From assembly GCF_022654015.1 (NCBI RefSeq), contig NZ_CP073063.1, positions 1,240,001 to 1,304,000 of the forward strand: 64,000 bases of DNA, given 5' to 3'. The position numbers and the translations under genes are program-made. The notes beneath the pieces were generated by a model. That model did not search any database. It was not told the DNA's origin and worked only from the letters and a program-made list of their open reading frames with translations. Below are positions 9,223 to 16,802 of the stretch, in pieces; the first letter of the stretch is position 1, and every line of letters starts with the position of its first letter. This stretch comes from Brevundimonas diminuta. GTDB lineage: Bacteria > Pseudomonadota > Alphaproteobacteria > Caulobacterales > Caulobacteraceae.

Positions 9223-11052
9223 TCAGTAGGCCAGGGCGATCCCGTCCTTGCGCATCTCGGTCGCCGCGCCATAGGTCCAGCGCCCGCCGGGGTTCATCTG
9301 TTTCATGACGTTCTGATAGCCGCCGAAGCCGCCGTCCGGTTCGCCCAGGGTCCAGCCCATGGCGCGCAGCTGGGCCTTGGTCGCCTCGGGCACGCCGCTT
9401 TCCAGATGCAACACGCCGGTTCCTTCCTGCGGCTGACCGGTCGGTTCGGACGAGCCATAGTGTTGCCAGCGCGGGGCGTCGCCCGCCGCCTGGGGCTCCA
9501 GCCCGTAATCGACCATGTTGATGATGATCTGGGCCTGGCCCTGCGGCTGCATGGCGCCGCCCATGACGCCGAACGCCATCCAGGGCTCGCCGTCCTTGAC
9601 CGCGAAACCGGGGATGATCGTCTGGAACGGGCGCTTGCCCGGCGCATAGATGTTGGGATGGCCGTCGCTCAGGGCGAACAGCTCGCCCCGGTCCTGGAAC
9701 ATGAAGCCCAGCGGTTCGGAGCCGTTGTCGGGCGCCAGGCCCGAACCCATGCCGCGATAGTTGGACTGAATCCAGCTGACCATCATCCCGTCGGCGTCGG
9801 CGACGCTGAAATAGGTGGTGTCGCCGTGGTGCGGGGCGTCGCCCGGCATGACGCGGTCCATGACCCGATCGGGTCGGATCAGCTTGGCGCGCTCGGCCGC
9901 ATAGGCCTTGGAGTTCAGCCATTCGACGGGCGTCTTGGAGAATCGGTCGTCGGCGAACCAGCGCGCCCGGTCCTCGAACGCCAGCCGCTTGGCCTCGGCC
10001 TGGACGTGCAGCGAGGCGGCGGACTGGAAGCCCATCGACTTCAGGTCGAACTGTTCGCAGATGTTCAGGATCTGGTTGGTGCTCAGCCCCTGGGTGTTCG
10101 GACCCAGGCCGAACACGTCCACGCCGCGATAGTTGGTCTGGATAGGCTCCACCCATTCGGTGTGGTGGGCGGCCAGGTCGGCGCGCGTCATCCAGCCGCC
10201 GATTCGCTTGAAATAGGCCTCGATCTGATCGGCGATGGGACCGTTGTAGAAGGCGTCGCGCCCGCCCTCTGCGATCATCCGCAGGGTCTTGCCCAGATAG
10301 GGGTTGGCGAAGACCTCGCCTACCTTCGGCGTCGCGCCGCTCGCGGCCCAGATGCGCTTTCGGTTCTCGTTTTCCTCGATCGGGATCTGGCCCCGATCAA
10401 ACGACGCCATGTTGCGTTCCAGATAGTAGGCGATGACCTGGGGCACGGGCACGCCCTGTTCGCACAGTTCGGCGACGGGCAGCAGCACCTCTTTCCACGG
10501 CAGTTTCCCATAACGCTGATGTGCGCTCCACCAGGCGTCCACCGTGCCCGGCACATTGACCGTCACCGCGCCATAGCGCGGCAGATGGCCGTCGATGGCC
10601 TTGGACCGCGCGATCTCGAGGCTGAGGCCCCGCGGACTGGCGCCCGATCCATTCAGCCCGACAACCTTCTTCTGTTTGGGGTCCCACAGCATGCAATAGG
10701 CGTCGCCGCCGATGCCGTTGGCCACCGGCTCCAGAAAGCCCAAGGCCGCATTGATGGCGATGGCCGCATCGATGGCCGATCCGCCGCGCCGCAGGGTGTC
10801 GATGCCGATCAGACTGGCCGCCGGGTGCGCCGTCGCCGCCGCCCCGTTCACGCCCCAGACCGTCGAGCGCCCCATGAACTTCGGTCCCGAAATCCGGTCG
10901 CCGATGCCGACGCCGGCATAGGGGTCGGCCGGGCGGGCCGGCGCTGGGGCCGCCTCGGTCGGCCTGGCGGCGGGGGAAGCCTGCCTGGCCTGGGCTGCGG
11001 TCGCCGCCAGCGCGCCGGCGGGCAGGGCGGACAGGAAGGTGCGACGACGCAT
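9223..11052 (-). CDS. ggt: Gamma-glutamyltransferase, Tat-exported
   Basis: 609 residues. It hydrolyses or transfers the gamma-glutamyl group of glutathione in the periplasm after autocleavage into two subunits. The N-terminus MRRRTFLSALPAGALAATAAQA fits a twin-arginine signal (RRTFL). The large subunit has the ANGIGGDAYCMLWD motif, the equivalent of the usual GIGGGxFM. The small subunit would begin at Thr412 in GDTTYFSVAD, the autocleavage nucleophile. The usual glycine-rich GGD/GGG loop appears as VMGGAMQPQGQ. The gene has its own 5' gap on both sides and is not obviously in an operon. Confidence 0.9.
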   Translation of the reverse strand: MRRRTFLSALPAGALAATAAQARQASPAARPTEAAPAPARPADPYAGVGIGDRISGPKFMGRSTVWGVNGAAATAHPAASLIGIDTLRRGGSAIDAAIAINAALGFLEPVANGIGGDAYCMLWDPKQKKVVGLNGSGASPRGLSLEIARSKAIDGHLPRYGAVTVNVPGTVDAWWSAHQRYGKLPWKEVLLPVAELCEQGVPVPQVIAYYLERNMASFDRGQIPIEENENRKRIWAASGATPKVGEVFANPYLGKTLRMIAEGGRDAFYNGPIADQIEAYFKRIGGWMTRADLAAHHTEWVEPIQTNYRGVDVFGLGPNTQGLSTNQILNICEQFDLKSMGFQSAASLHVQAEAKRLAFEDRARWFADDRFSKTPVEWLNSKAYAAERAKLIRPDRVMDRVMPGDAPHHGDTTYFSVADADGMMVSWIQSNYRGMGSGLAPDNGSEPLGFMFQDRGELFALSDGHPNIYAPGKRPFQTIIPGFAVKDGEPWMAFGVMGGAMQPQGQAQIIINMVDYGLEPQAAGDAPRWQHYGSSEPTGQPQEGTGVLHLESGVPEATKAQLRAMGWTLGEPDGGFGGYQNVMKQMNPGGRWTYGAATEMRKDGIALAY

Positions 11053-11118
11053 GGGCGGACTCCTCGAACAACCGATGCGGCATCAAGGGTGCAGTCGATC
11101 GATCCGGCAAGCCTTGCG

Positions 11119-11155
11119 GCAAAGAAAAAGGCCGCGTCCCCTTCGGAACGCGGCC
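11119..11155 (-). terminator. Rho-independent terminator after exbD
   Basis: On the minus strand a perfect 8-bp stem GGCCGCGT/ACGCGGCC with a 10-base loop is followed directly by TTTTTCTTT. It sits 26 bases past the exbD stop. Confidence 0.85.
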
Positions 11156-11180
11156 CAAATCCTGGAAAAGGACGAAGGTC

Positions 11181-11615
11181 CTATTCGATGTCTTCGTTCA
11201 GCAGGCCGACCTTGAAGAAGCCGTTCTCCTGCATTTTGTTCATGACTTCCATGAACTGCGAATATTTCACTTCCGGCTGGGCGCGGACGAAGACGCGCTC
11301 TTCCTGGCAGGCGCCGCCGCCCAGGGCGGTGCAGACGTCAGTGGCCAGGTTGTCGATCGAGGTTTGCTTGTCCGACAGGAACAGCTGACCGTTTTCCTGG
11401 ATGGTGATGTACACCGGTTCCTTCTCTTCGGTCGGATTGGTGGGCGGCTGCGCGGGCGGCAGGTCCAGACGGATCGACACGGTCGCCATCGGCGCGGCGA
11501 CCATGAAGATGATCATGAGCACCAGCAGAATGTCGATGAACGGCGTGATGTTGATATCCGCCGTCTGTTCGATCGTGTGCTTGTCCCCGCCGGAACCACC
11601 GAGCTTGGCAGCCAT
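11181..11615 (-). CDS. exbD: ExbD/TolR family biopolymer transport protein
   Basis: 144 residues. ExbD helps ExbB convert the proton gradient into TonB motion. There is a short cytoplasmic tail, one transmembrane helix (about 24-43) beginning INITPFIDILLVLMIIFMV with the essential membrane aspartate at residue 28, then a periplasmic domain. The periplasmic part contains two cysteines close together (VCTALGGGAC, about 93-102), which is not typical and could form a disulfide. No exbB, tonB or second exbD lies next to it, so it is an orphan here. It ends in a strong terminator. Confidence 0.88.
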   Translation of the reverse strand: MAAKLGGSGGDKHTIEQTADINITPFIDILLVLMIIFMVAAPMATVSIRLDLPPAQPPTNPTEEKEPVYITIQENGQLFLSDKQTSIDNLATDVCTALGGGACQEERVFVRAQPEVKYSQFMEVMNKMQENGFFKVGLLNEDIE

Positions 11616-11784
11616 GCATCGTCTCCGTTACTCGCCGGCTGCGTTCCGCGCCGACATTTCCCTATGGATCGCCCGAAGGCTTGATCGGTTCTTGGCGTCC
11701 CGATGCGGGCTTGTAAAGCGGTTCTAAACGATCTGCCGTTCCCGAACGTCAATTATACACGACAGAGGGACGTCAGTTCGGCGT

Positions 11785-12399
11785 TCAGGCCTTGGCCAGC
11801 TTCAAAAAACGGTCCGCCAGGGCAGGATCGTCCTTGAACGCGCCGGTGAAGCGGGTCGTGATGGTCGAAACGTGCCGATGATGCACGCCGCGCGTGGTCA
11901 TGCACTGATGCTCGGCGTCCACCAGCACCGCCACTCCGCGCGGCTGCAGGTGCGATTCGATGGCGTCGATGATGTCGTTGGTCAGGGTTTCCTGGTTCTG
12001 CAGGCGCCGCGCATAGATCTCGACGACCCGCGCCAGCTTGGAGATGCCGACCACCTTCTCGCCAGGCAGATAGGCGACATAGGCCTTGCCCAGGAACGGG
12101 GCTAGGTGGTGCTCACAGTGGCTCTCGACCTCGATGTCGCGCAGGATGACCATGTCGTCATAGCCGGTCACGTCCTCGAAGGTGCGGCTCAGTTCCTTGC
12201 CCGCATCGGCGTCATAGCCGTCGAACCATTCGCCGTAAGCGTCCACCACCCGCTTGGGTGTGTCGATCAGCCCGGGACGGTCGGGATTGTCGCCGGCCCA
12301 GGCGATCAGGGTGCGCACGGCCTCCAGCGCCTGTTCGCGCGACGGGCGTTGCACGGCAGCATCGCTGACGAGGACGGGCTTGGCGGGGGTGACGCTCAT
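11785..12399 (-). CDS. folE: GTP cyclohydrolase I
   Basis: 204 residues. It catalyses the first step of tetrahydrofolate synthesis, GTP to 7,8-dihydroneopterin triphosphate. The zinc ligands are visible as Cys95 and His98 in SHCEHH and Cys166 in HQCM. The GVHHRHVSTITTRF and LPGEKVVGISKLAR stretches are family hallmarks. It is transcribed divergently from cysS across a 128-base gap. Confidence 0.95.
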   Translation of the reverse strand: MSVTPAKPVLVSDAAVQRPSREQALEAVRTLIAWAGDNPDRPGLIDTPKRVVDAYGEWFDGYDADAGKELSRTFEDVTGYDDMVILRDIEVESHCEHHLAPFLGKAYVAYLPGEKVVGISKLARVVEIYARRLQNQETLTNDIIDAIESHLQPRGVAVLVDAEHQCMTTRGVHHRHVSTITTRFTGAFKDDPALADRFLKLAKA

Positions 12400-12527
12400 G
12401 AACTCGATTTCCGGCCGGGGCGGGCGGGTCGCCCGGTTTACCTTCTACAATCCGTCGGGACTGTATATCAGGCCGCTATATGGGACAGACCGTGCGTCCC
12501 GCAAGAAAACCCGCTGAAGACTGATCC

Positions 12528-13979
12528 ATGCCGCTGCACATCCACGACACCCTGCGCCGTGAAAAGCGCCTGTTCGAGCCCCGGAACAAGGATCGTGTGA
12601 CCCTCTATGTCTGCGGCCCCACGGTCTATGACTACGCCCACATCGGCAATGCGCGCCCGCCGGTGGTGTTCGACGTCCTGGTGCGGCTGCTGCGCCGGAC
12701 CTACGGCGCAGACAAGGTCCTCTACGCCCGCAACGTCACCGACGTGGACGACAAGATCAATCAGAAGGCCGCGCGCGAAGGCGTCCCGATCGGCGAGGTC
12801 ACGGCCCGCTACGAAGCCGCCTATCTGGCCGACATGGGCCTGCTGAACGTCACGCCGCCCGATATCGCGCCCCACGTCACCGACTACATCCCGGCCATCG
12901 TCGATCAGATTCAGGCCATCGTCGACGCCGGCTGCGCCTATGCGGCTGAGGGGCACGTCCTGTTCGACGTCTCGTCCTACAAGGCCTACGGCGCCCTGTC
13001 GGGCCGGAACCTGGACGACATGATCGCCGGCGCCCGTGTCGAGGTCGCGCCCTACAAGAAGAACCCGCACGACTTCGTCCTGTGGAAGCCGTCCAAGGCG
13101 GATGAGCCCTCCTGGCGGTCGCCGTGGGGCGAGGGGCGTCCTGGCTGGCACATCGAATGCTCGGCCATGATCGAAAAGACCCTGGGCCTGCCCATCGACA
13201 TTCACGGCGGCGGCATCGACCTGGTCTTCCCCCACCATGAAAACGAGATCGCGCAGGGCGTCTGCGCCCACGGCCATGCCCATGGCGATCAGGCCCATGA
13301 AGAATACGCCCGCTACTGGATGCACAACGGCTTTCTGACCGTGGACGCCGAGAAGATGTCCAAGTCGGTCGGCAACGTCCTGCTGCTGCACGATCTGGTG
13401 CAGGCCATGCCGGGCGAGGTCGTCCGCTGGGCGCTTCTGTCGGCCCACTACCGCCAGCCGCTGGACTGGAACCAGGGGCTGTTCGACCAAAGCCGCAAGA
13501 ACCTGGACCGGCTGTATGGCGTCCTGCGCGACGCCGATGCGGCCCTGGCCGACTTCGATGAGGCCACGCTGGACGAGGCCGAGATGGAACTGGCCGAGAA
13601 CGCCCTGGACCCGGTGCTGGACGCGCTTGAGGACGATCTCAATACGCCAGGCGCGATCGCCCAGCTGTTCGGTCTGGGGAACGCCCTGCGCGAGCTGCTC
13701 AACGACGCCGAGGCCGACATCAACGATGTCGCTATGGCGCGCTGGAGCCTGAAGGAAGCGGCGGGGCTGCTCGGCGTCCTGTCGCTGACGCCGAACGCCT
13801 GGTTCGAGGGCGGCGATCCCGCCCTGAAGGTGGAGGTCGAGGCCCTGCTGGACCAACGCGCCAAGGCCCGCGCAGCAAAGGACTGGCCCGAGGCCGACCG
13901 CATCCGCGACCGCCTGAACGCCCTGAACGTCGTCGTCATGGACGGCCCCGACGGCGCCACCTGGCGCGTGAAGGGGTAG
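12528..13979 (+). CDS. cysS: Cysteinyl-tRNA synthetase
   Basis: 483 residues. It charges tRNA-Cys. The class I signature HIGN is at 38-41 and KMSKS at 276-280. The zinc ligand Cys29 lies in [13 protein letters not shown]. Further zinc ligands are expected in WHIECSAM and the following FPHHENE stretch. The length matches the family. A tRNA-Cys-like gene lies 1.5 kb downstream on the same strand, separated by the oppositely oriented transglycosylase. Confidence 0.96.
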   Translation: MPLHIHDTLRREKRLFEPRNKDRVTLYVCGPTVYDYAHIGNARPPVVFDVLVRLLRRTYGADKVLYARNVTDVDDKINQKAAREGVPIGEVTARYEAAYLADMGLLNVTPPDIAPHVTDYIPAIVDQIQAIVDAGCAYAAEGHVLFDVSSYKAYGALSGRNLDDMIAGARVEVAPYKKNPHDFVLWKPSKADEPSWRSPWGEGRPGWHIECSAMIEKTLGLPIDIHGGGIDLVFPHHENEIAQGVCAHGHAHGDQAHEEYARYWMHNGFLTVDAEKMSKSVGNVLLLHDLVQAMPGEVVRWALLSAHYRQPLDWNQGLFDQSRKNLDRLYGVLRDADAALADFDEATLDEAEMELAENALDPVLDALEDDLNTPGAIAQLFGLGNALRELLNDAEADINDVAMARWSLKEAAGLLGVLSLTPNAWFEGGDPALKVEVEALLDQRAKARAAKDWPEADRIRDRLNALNVVVMDGPDGATWRVKG

Positions 13980-13982
13980 GGT

Positions 13983-14033
13983 CTGAACTCACTCCCGCCC
14001 ATCGCGGTGCGAGGGGCGGGAGACGCGGTTCAG
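13983..14033. terminator. Bidirectional hairpin between convergent cysS and the transglycosylase
   Basis: A 9-bp perfect stem CTCCCGCCC/GGGCGGGAG (13992-14000 with 14014-14022) is enclosed by an outer CTGAAC/GTTCAG pair (13983-13988 with 14028-14033). It sits between two converging genes and touches the last codons of the transglycosylase. It lacks a long T run, so termination could also need Rho. Confidence 0.55.
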
Positions 14034-15313
14034 TTTGTCCGGCGGATCAGTTCGTCCGCCAGCGCCGGCGTCAGATAGCCGTCGGCGATCCTGTTGTTGG
14101 CGATCTGCCAGCGGCGCAGGGCCGCGCGGGTGTTGGAGCCGATCACCCCATCGACGCCCTGGGTATCGTAACCCAGTTGGGTCAGGGCGCGCTGCGCCCC
14201 GATACGCTGATCTCGCGTCATCGACGGATCGTTGGGCCAGGCCTTGGTCAGCCCCGGCTTGCCCATGATCCCGTCCGCCGTCAGGCCGATGGCCAAGGCG
14301 TAGGAAACCGAGTTGTTGTAGCGGCGGATCACATAGTGGTTCGGCAGGGCCAGGAAGGCCGGACCGTTCGCGCCCTGGGGCAGGAGGATGGTCGCTTCTT
14401 CCAGCGCTTCGGCGCCGTTCGGGGTGCCTCCTTGCGCCAGGCGCACGCCCTTGGTCGCCCAATAGGCCCAGTTGTGTTTCGGGCCTTCCGCCTCGGCATA
14501 GTCGAAGCCGGAGGGTAGGGTGACTTCATAGCCCCAGCCCTGACCGCGCTTCCAACCGGCCTGGGCCAGCAGATTGGCGGCGGACGCCAGGGCGTCGGCG
14601 TCGTCGCGCCAGATGTCGACCTTGCCGTCGCCGTCCTGATCTACGCCCAGGCGCAGATAGTTGTCGGGCATGAACTGGGTCTGGCCCATCGCCCCGGCCC
14701 AACTGCCCTTCAGGCCCGCGCGCTCGCGCCGGCCGTCCACGACGATGTCCAGCGCGTCCTTCAGCTGCCCCTCGGCCCAATCGCGCCTGCGACCGTCATA
14801 GGCCAGGGTCGCCAGCGAGCGGATCACGTCATAGTCGCCCTGCACCTGCCCGAAGGCGCTCTCCTGGGCCCAGACGCCGACCAGGATCTCGCTGGGCACG
14901 CCGAATCGTTGGACTACCGACCACGGCACCCGGTCGATGCGCTGTTTGGCCTGGGCGATTCGCACGGGGGTCACCGCATTCTGAACATAGGCGCCGGCAG
15001 GTTTGGAGAATTCAGGCTGGTTGCGATCCAGGCGGATCACCGTCGGATCGGGCGTCAGTCCCTCCAGTTCGCGGGCGTAGTCCGCGCGGCGGGCGCCGCC
15101 CTTGCGCGCCAGGAAGCCCTGTTTCCAGCCCTCGAAACCTTGCTGATCATAGGCGGCCAACGGCGGGGTCTGGGCGGCGGGGGCCGGCGTCGTGACCGGC
15201 GCGCCCGCCTGGGGCTGAGGCTGGGGCGTCGGCAGGTTCACCTGCGGCTCGGGCAGCATGGGCGCGCAGGCCGAGACGCAGCCGATCAGGAGAAGGCGGT
15301 AGGAAAAGCGCAT
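14030..15313 (-). CDS. Lipoprotein lytic murein transglycosylase with peptidoglycan-binding domain (MltB-like)
   Basis: 427 residues. It cleaves peptidoglycan glycan strands. The signal MRFSYRLLLIGCVSAC ends in a lipobox (V-S-A-C), giving an acylated envelope protein. I chose the ATG at 15313 for this reason. A Pro/Gln-rich linker (about 18-45) leads to the transglycosylase domain with the catalytic Glu in VWAQESAFG and the MGQTQFMPDNYL motif. The C-terminal 60 residues form a peptidoglycan-binding domain type 1 (QLGYDTQGVDGVIGSNTR). It is the MltB family 3 type, widespread in Caulobacterales. Confidence 0.9.
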   Translation of the reverse strand: MRFSYRLLLIGCVSACAPMLPEPQVNLPTPQPQPQAGAPVTTPAPAAQTPPLAAYDQQGFEGWKQGFLARKGGARRADYARELEGLTPDPTVIRLDRNQPEFSKPAGAYVQNAVTPVRIAQAKQRIDRVPWSVVQRFGVPSEILVGVWAQESAFGQVQGDYDVIRSLATLAYDGRRRDWAEGQLKDALDIVVDGRRERAGLKGSWAGAMGQTQFMPDNYLRLGVDQDGDGKVDIWRDDADALASAANLLAQAGWKRGQGWGYEVTLPSGFDYAEAEGPKHNWAYWATKGVRLAQGGTPNGAEALEEATILLPQGANGPAFLALPNHYVIRRYNNSVSYALAIGLTADGIMGKPGLTKAWPNDPSMTRDQRIGAQRALTQLGYDTQGVDGVIGSNTRAALRRWQIANNRIADGYLTPALADELIRRTN

Positions 15314-15459
15314 GAGATTCAAACTAGAGCCCCCGGGGTCAGACACGAAATGACATCCGCGCGAACGGCCATTTCGACGCCCTAAAGCGCGCGCCGCGCG
15401 AATGCGTTGCCTGACCATTCCCCACTGGGGTGTAAGGCGCGCCGTTAACCACCTTTGTA

Positions 15460-15488
15460 TTGGACGCCTTATGCGTGTGTGTCGTAAT
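15460..15488 (+). promoter_or_regulatory. Possible promoter of the tRNA gene
   Basis: TTGGAC and CGTAAT are separated by 17 bases, and the -10-like element ends 17 bases before the mature tRNA 5' end. The -10 match is weak, so this is only a plausible housekeeping promoter. Confidence 0.3.
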
Positions 15489-15505
15489 GACGCACCAGCT
15501 CTGAC

Positions 15506-15582
15506 GGCCTGATGGCGGAGCGGCGACGCGGCGGGCGTGCAACCCCGTAAACCCTCCGTTCGACTCGGAGGTCAGGCCTCCA
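15506..15582 (+). tRNA. tRNA-Cys(GCA)-like gene with enlarged anticodon loop and T stem
   Basis: 77 bases with an encoded CCA end. The acceptor stem GGCCTGA/TCAGGCC pairs perfectly, and the discriminator is T as in tRNA-Cys. The D arm is GCG-GAGCGGCGA-CGC. The anticodon stem GCGGG/CCCGT closes a loop of eight bases (CGTGCAAC) holding T then GCA at 15539-15541; normal loops have seven. The variable region is AAAC. The T stem can be six pairs (CCTCCG/CGGAGG) around the standard TTCGACT loop, giving a 7+6 acceptor/T helix. Removing one G from the loop gives an ordinary Cys anticodon arm. The perfect acceptor and T helices argue against a decayed gene, but function is not shown. Confidence 0.72.
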
Positions 15583-15785
15583 TAGTTTTCTGAGCGTGCT
15601 ATCGCCCTTCGGGCTGCTTGAGCACGTTAGGGGAAACAGCTCGCAGAGCAGACGGGGACTGGGTTTTCTGCGGTTTCGGCCTTTGGCGGCTTGACCTTCC
15701 GAACCCCTCTCTCTATACGACCGCCTCCGCCGCGATCCGACCGGGTCAGCGGCTTTCTTATTGGTTTCTTTCAGGACGTCCGACC

Positions 15786-15911
15786 ATGAAGGTCCGTAGC
15801 TCGCTCAAGTCGCTGAAGACCCGCCACCGCGACTGCAAGGTCGTGCGTCGCAAGGGCGTCGTCTTCGTCATCAACAAGACCGACCCGCGCTTCAAGGCGA
15901 AGCAGGGCTAA
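15786..15911 (+). CDS. rpmJ: 50S ribosomal protein L36
   Basis: 41 residues beginning [24 protein letters not shown] and ending [10 protein letters not shown]. This is the zinc-independent form with a single cysteine, in place of the four-ligand zinc ribbon. The length is normal for alphaproteobacteria. The longer in-frame reading that starts at 15618 has no protein-like N-terminus, and AGGACG lies just before the ATG at 15786. A terminator follows at 16011. Confidence 0.95.
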   Translation: MKVRSSLKSLKTRHRDCKVVRRKGVVFVINKTDPRFKAKQG

Positions 15912-15931
15912 GCAGCGTTCGCTGCGCGCCG

Positions 15932-15977
15932 CTTCGGGCGGCGTGCGCACGCTGGGTCGCGCTCAAGCCGCCCGAAG
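15932..15977. repeat. 11-bp inverted repeat downstream of rpmJ
   Basis: CTTCGGGCGGC at 15932-15942 and its exact complement at 15967-15977 are separated by 24 bases, 20 bases after the rpmJ stop. A related GCCCTTCGGGC hairpin is found at 15602-15612, upstream of rpmJ. These may be mRNA 3'-end structures; no coding signal is seen in the 196-base gap 15912-16107. Confidence 0.5.
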
Positions 15978-16010
15978 GGCGATCGCGCGCTTGAAAGATG
16001 ACGATCCACA

Positions 16011-16039
16011 GGCTGCGGATTTCTGTCCGCGGCCTTTTT
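16011..16039 (+). terminator. Terminator between rpmJ and gapR
   Basis: GGC-T-GCGGA pairs with TCCGC-G-GCC across a short loop and is followed by TTTTT. It lies 100 bases past the rpmJ stop. Confidence 0.75.
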
Positions 16040-16107
16040 CGTGTTCGCGGTTGTCGCGCGCCTGTCCGCAGGGTTAGCGTCCGCGCCTGATTTCTGGAGT
16101 ATTCCCC

Positions 16108-16383
16108 ATGGCTGACGACGCCTCGTTCGACGGTGGTTCCGACGTTCTCACCGCCACGGCGCAGGGCCGCCTTCGCACCATCATCGAACGCCTTGAGCGT
16201 CTCGAAGAGGACAAGCAGGCCGTCATGACCGACATGAAGGAGGTCTTCGCCGAGGCCAAGGGCGAGGGCTACGACGTCAAGATCCTGCGCAAGGTCATCC
16301 GCATCAGAAAGCAGGACAAGGCCAAGCGTCAGGAAGAGGACGCCATCCTGGACCTTTATCTGTCGGCGCTCGGCGAGATCTGA
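16108..16383 (+). CDS. gapR: GapR family nucleoid-associated protein (DUF2312)
   Basis: 91 residues, against about 89 for Caulobacter GapR. The family binds AT-rich, overtwisted DNA ahead of replication forks and RNA polymerase and stimulates topoisomerases. The long N-terminal helix (ARGRLRTIIERLERLEEDK type, about 19-37) and the conserved stretch AEAKGEGYDVKILRKVIRIRKQDKAKRQEEDAILDLYL (about 48-86) are clear. It has its own promoter region behind the rpmJ terminator and a following gene 12 bases downstream. Confidence 0.92.
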   Translation: MADDASFDGGSDVLTATAQGRLRTIIERLERLEEDKQAVMTDMKEVFAEAKGEGYDVKILRKVIRIRKQDKAKRQEEDAILDLYLSALGEI

Positions 16384-16395
16384 GGCTGACCCGGC

Positions 16396-16773
16396 TTGAA
16401 GCGCACCCCCTTCAAGCCAGGAGGCGGGCTGTCGCGATCAGGCGGCCTGAAAGGCGTTGGCGCCAACAAGAAGCCGATGCCCAGCCCCTTCGAGATGCAG
16501 CGCGAGGCGGCTAAACGCGCTGCGTTGAATGCCTTGAAGCGCGCTCGCCGTGCGGCGGATAGGGCGGGCGTTTCCCTGTCCGAATGGGAGGGCGAGTTTA
16601 TCGATTCGGTCAGCGAGCGCGTGAAGACCCACGGCCGCGCCTTTGCCGACCCCGAAAAGGGCGCACCGGGGCAAGCCTTGTCGGCCATGCAGGGCCGCAA
16701 GCTGAAAGAGATCACCGCCAAGGCCAATGGCGAAGAGCCGAAACGGCGGTGGGGTCGAAAGAAGCCGGAGTGA
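16396..16773 (+). CDS. Small basic protein of unknown function, TTG start
   Basis: 125 residues, strongly basic, beginning MKRTPFKPGGGLSRSGGLKG, with a helical Lys/Arg/Ala-rich centre (about 35-57) and a basic tail (GEEPKRRWGRKKPE). I do not recognise a family. The opening resembles the tails of some nuclease-associated basic proteins, but no HNH or other catalytic motif follows. Codon third positions are GC-rich as in neighbouring genes, which supports real coding. It starts 12 bases after gapR and a GAGG lies upstream, so it is probably co-transcribed with gapR. A role in nucleic-acid binding is an inference from charge only. Confidence 0.6.
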   Translation: MKRTPFKPGGGLSRSGGLKGVGANKKPMPSPFEMQREAAKRAALNALKRARRAADRAGVSLSEWEGEFIDSVSERVKTHGRAFADPEKGAPGQALSAMQGRKLKEITAKANGEEPKRRWGRKKPE

Positions 16774-16802
16774 TCGGGCTCACACCATAAATTGAGAGAG
16801 CC

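Noticed and set aside
9406..11388. 660-residue plus-strand frame opposite ggt and exbD
   Set aside because: Antisense to two well-supported genes and to their terminator; no recognisable domain.
12400..12527. Possible riboswitch or leader before cysS/folE
   Set aside because: The 128-base divergent gap shows no known riboswitch core or T-box-like pairing that I could recognise.
15618..15785. In-frame N-terminal extension of rpmJ
   Set aside because: L36 is 41 residues in this group, and the ribosome site lies just before 15786.
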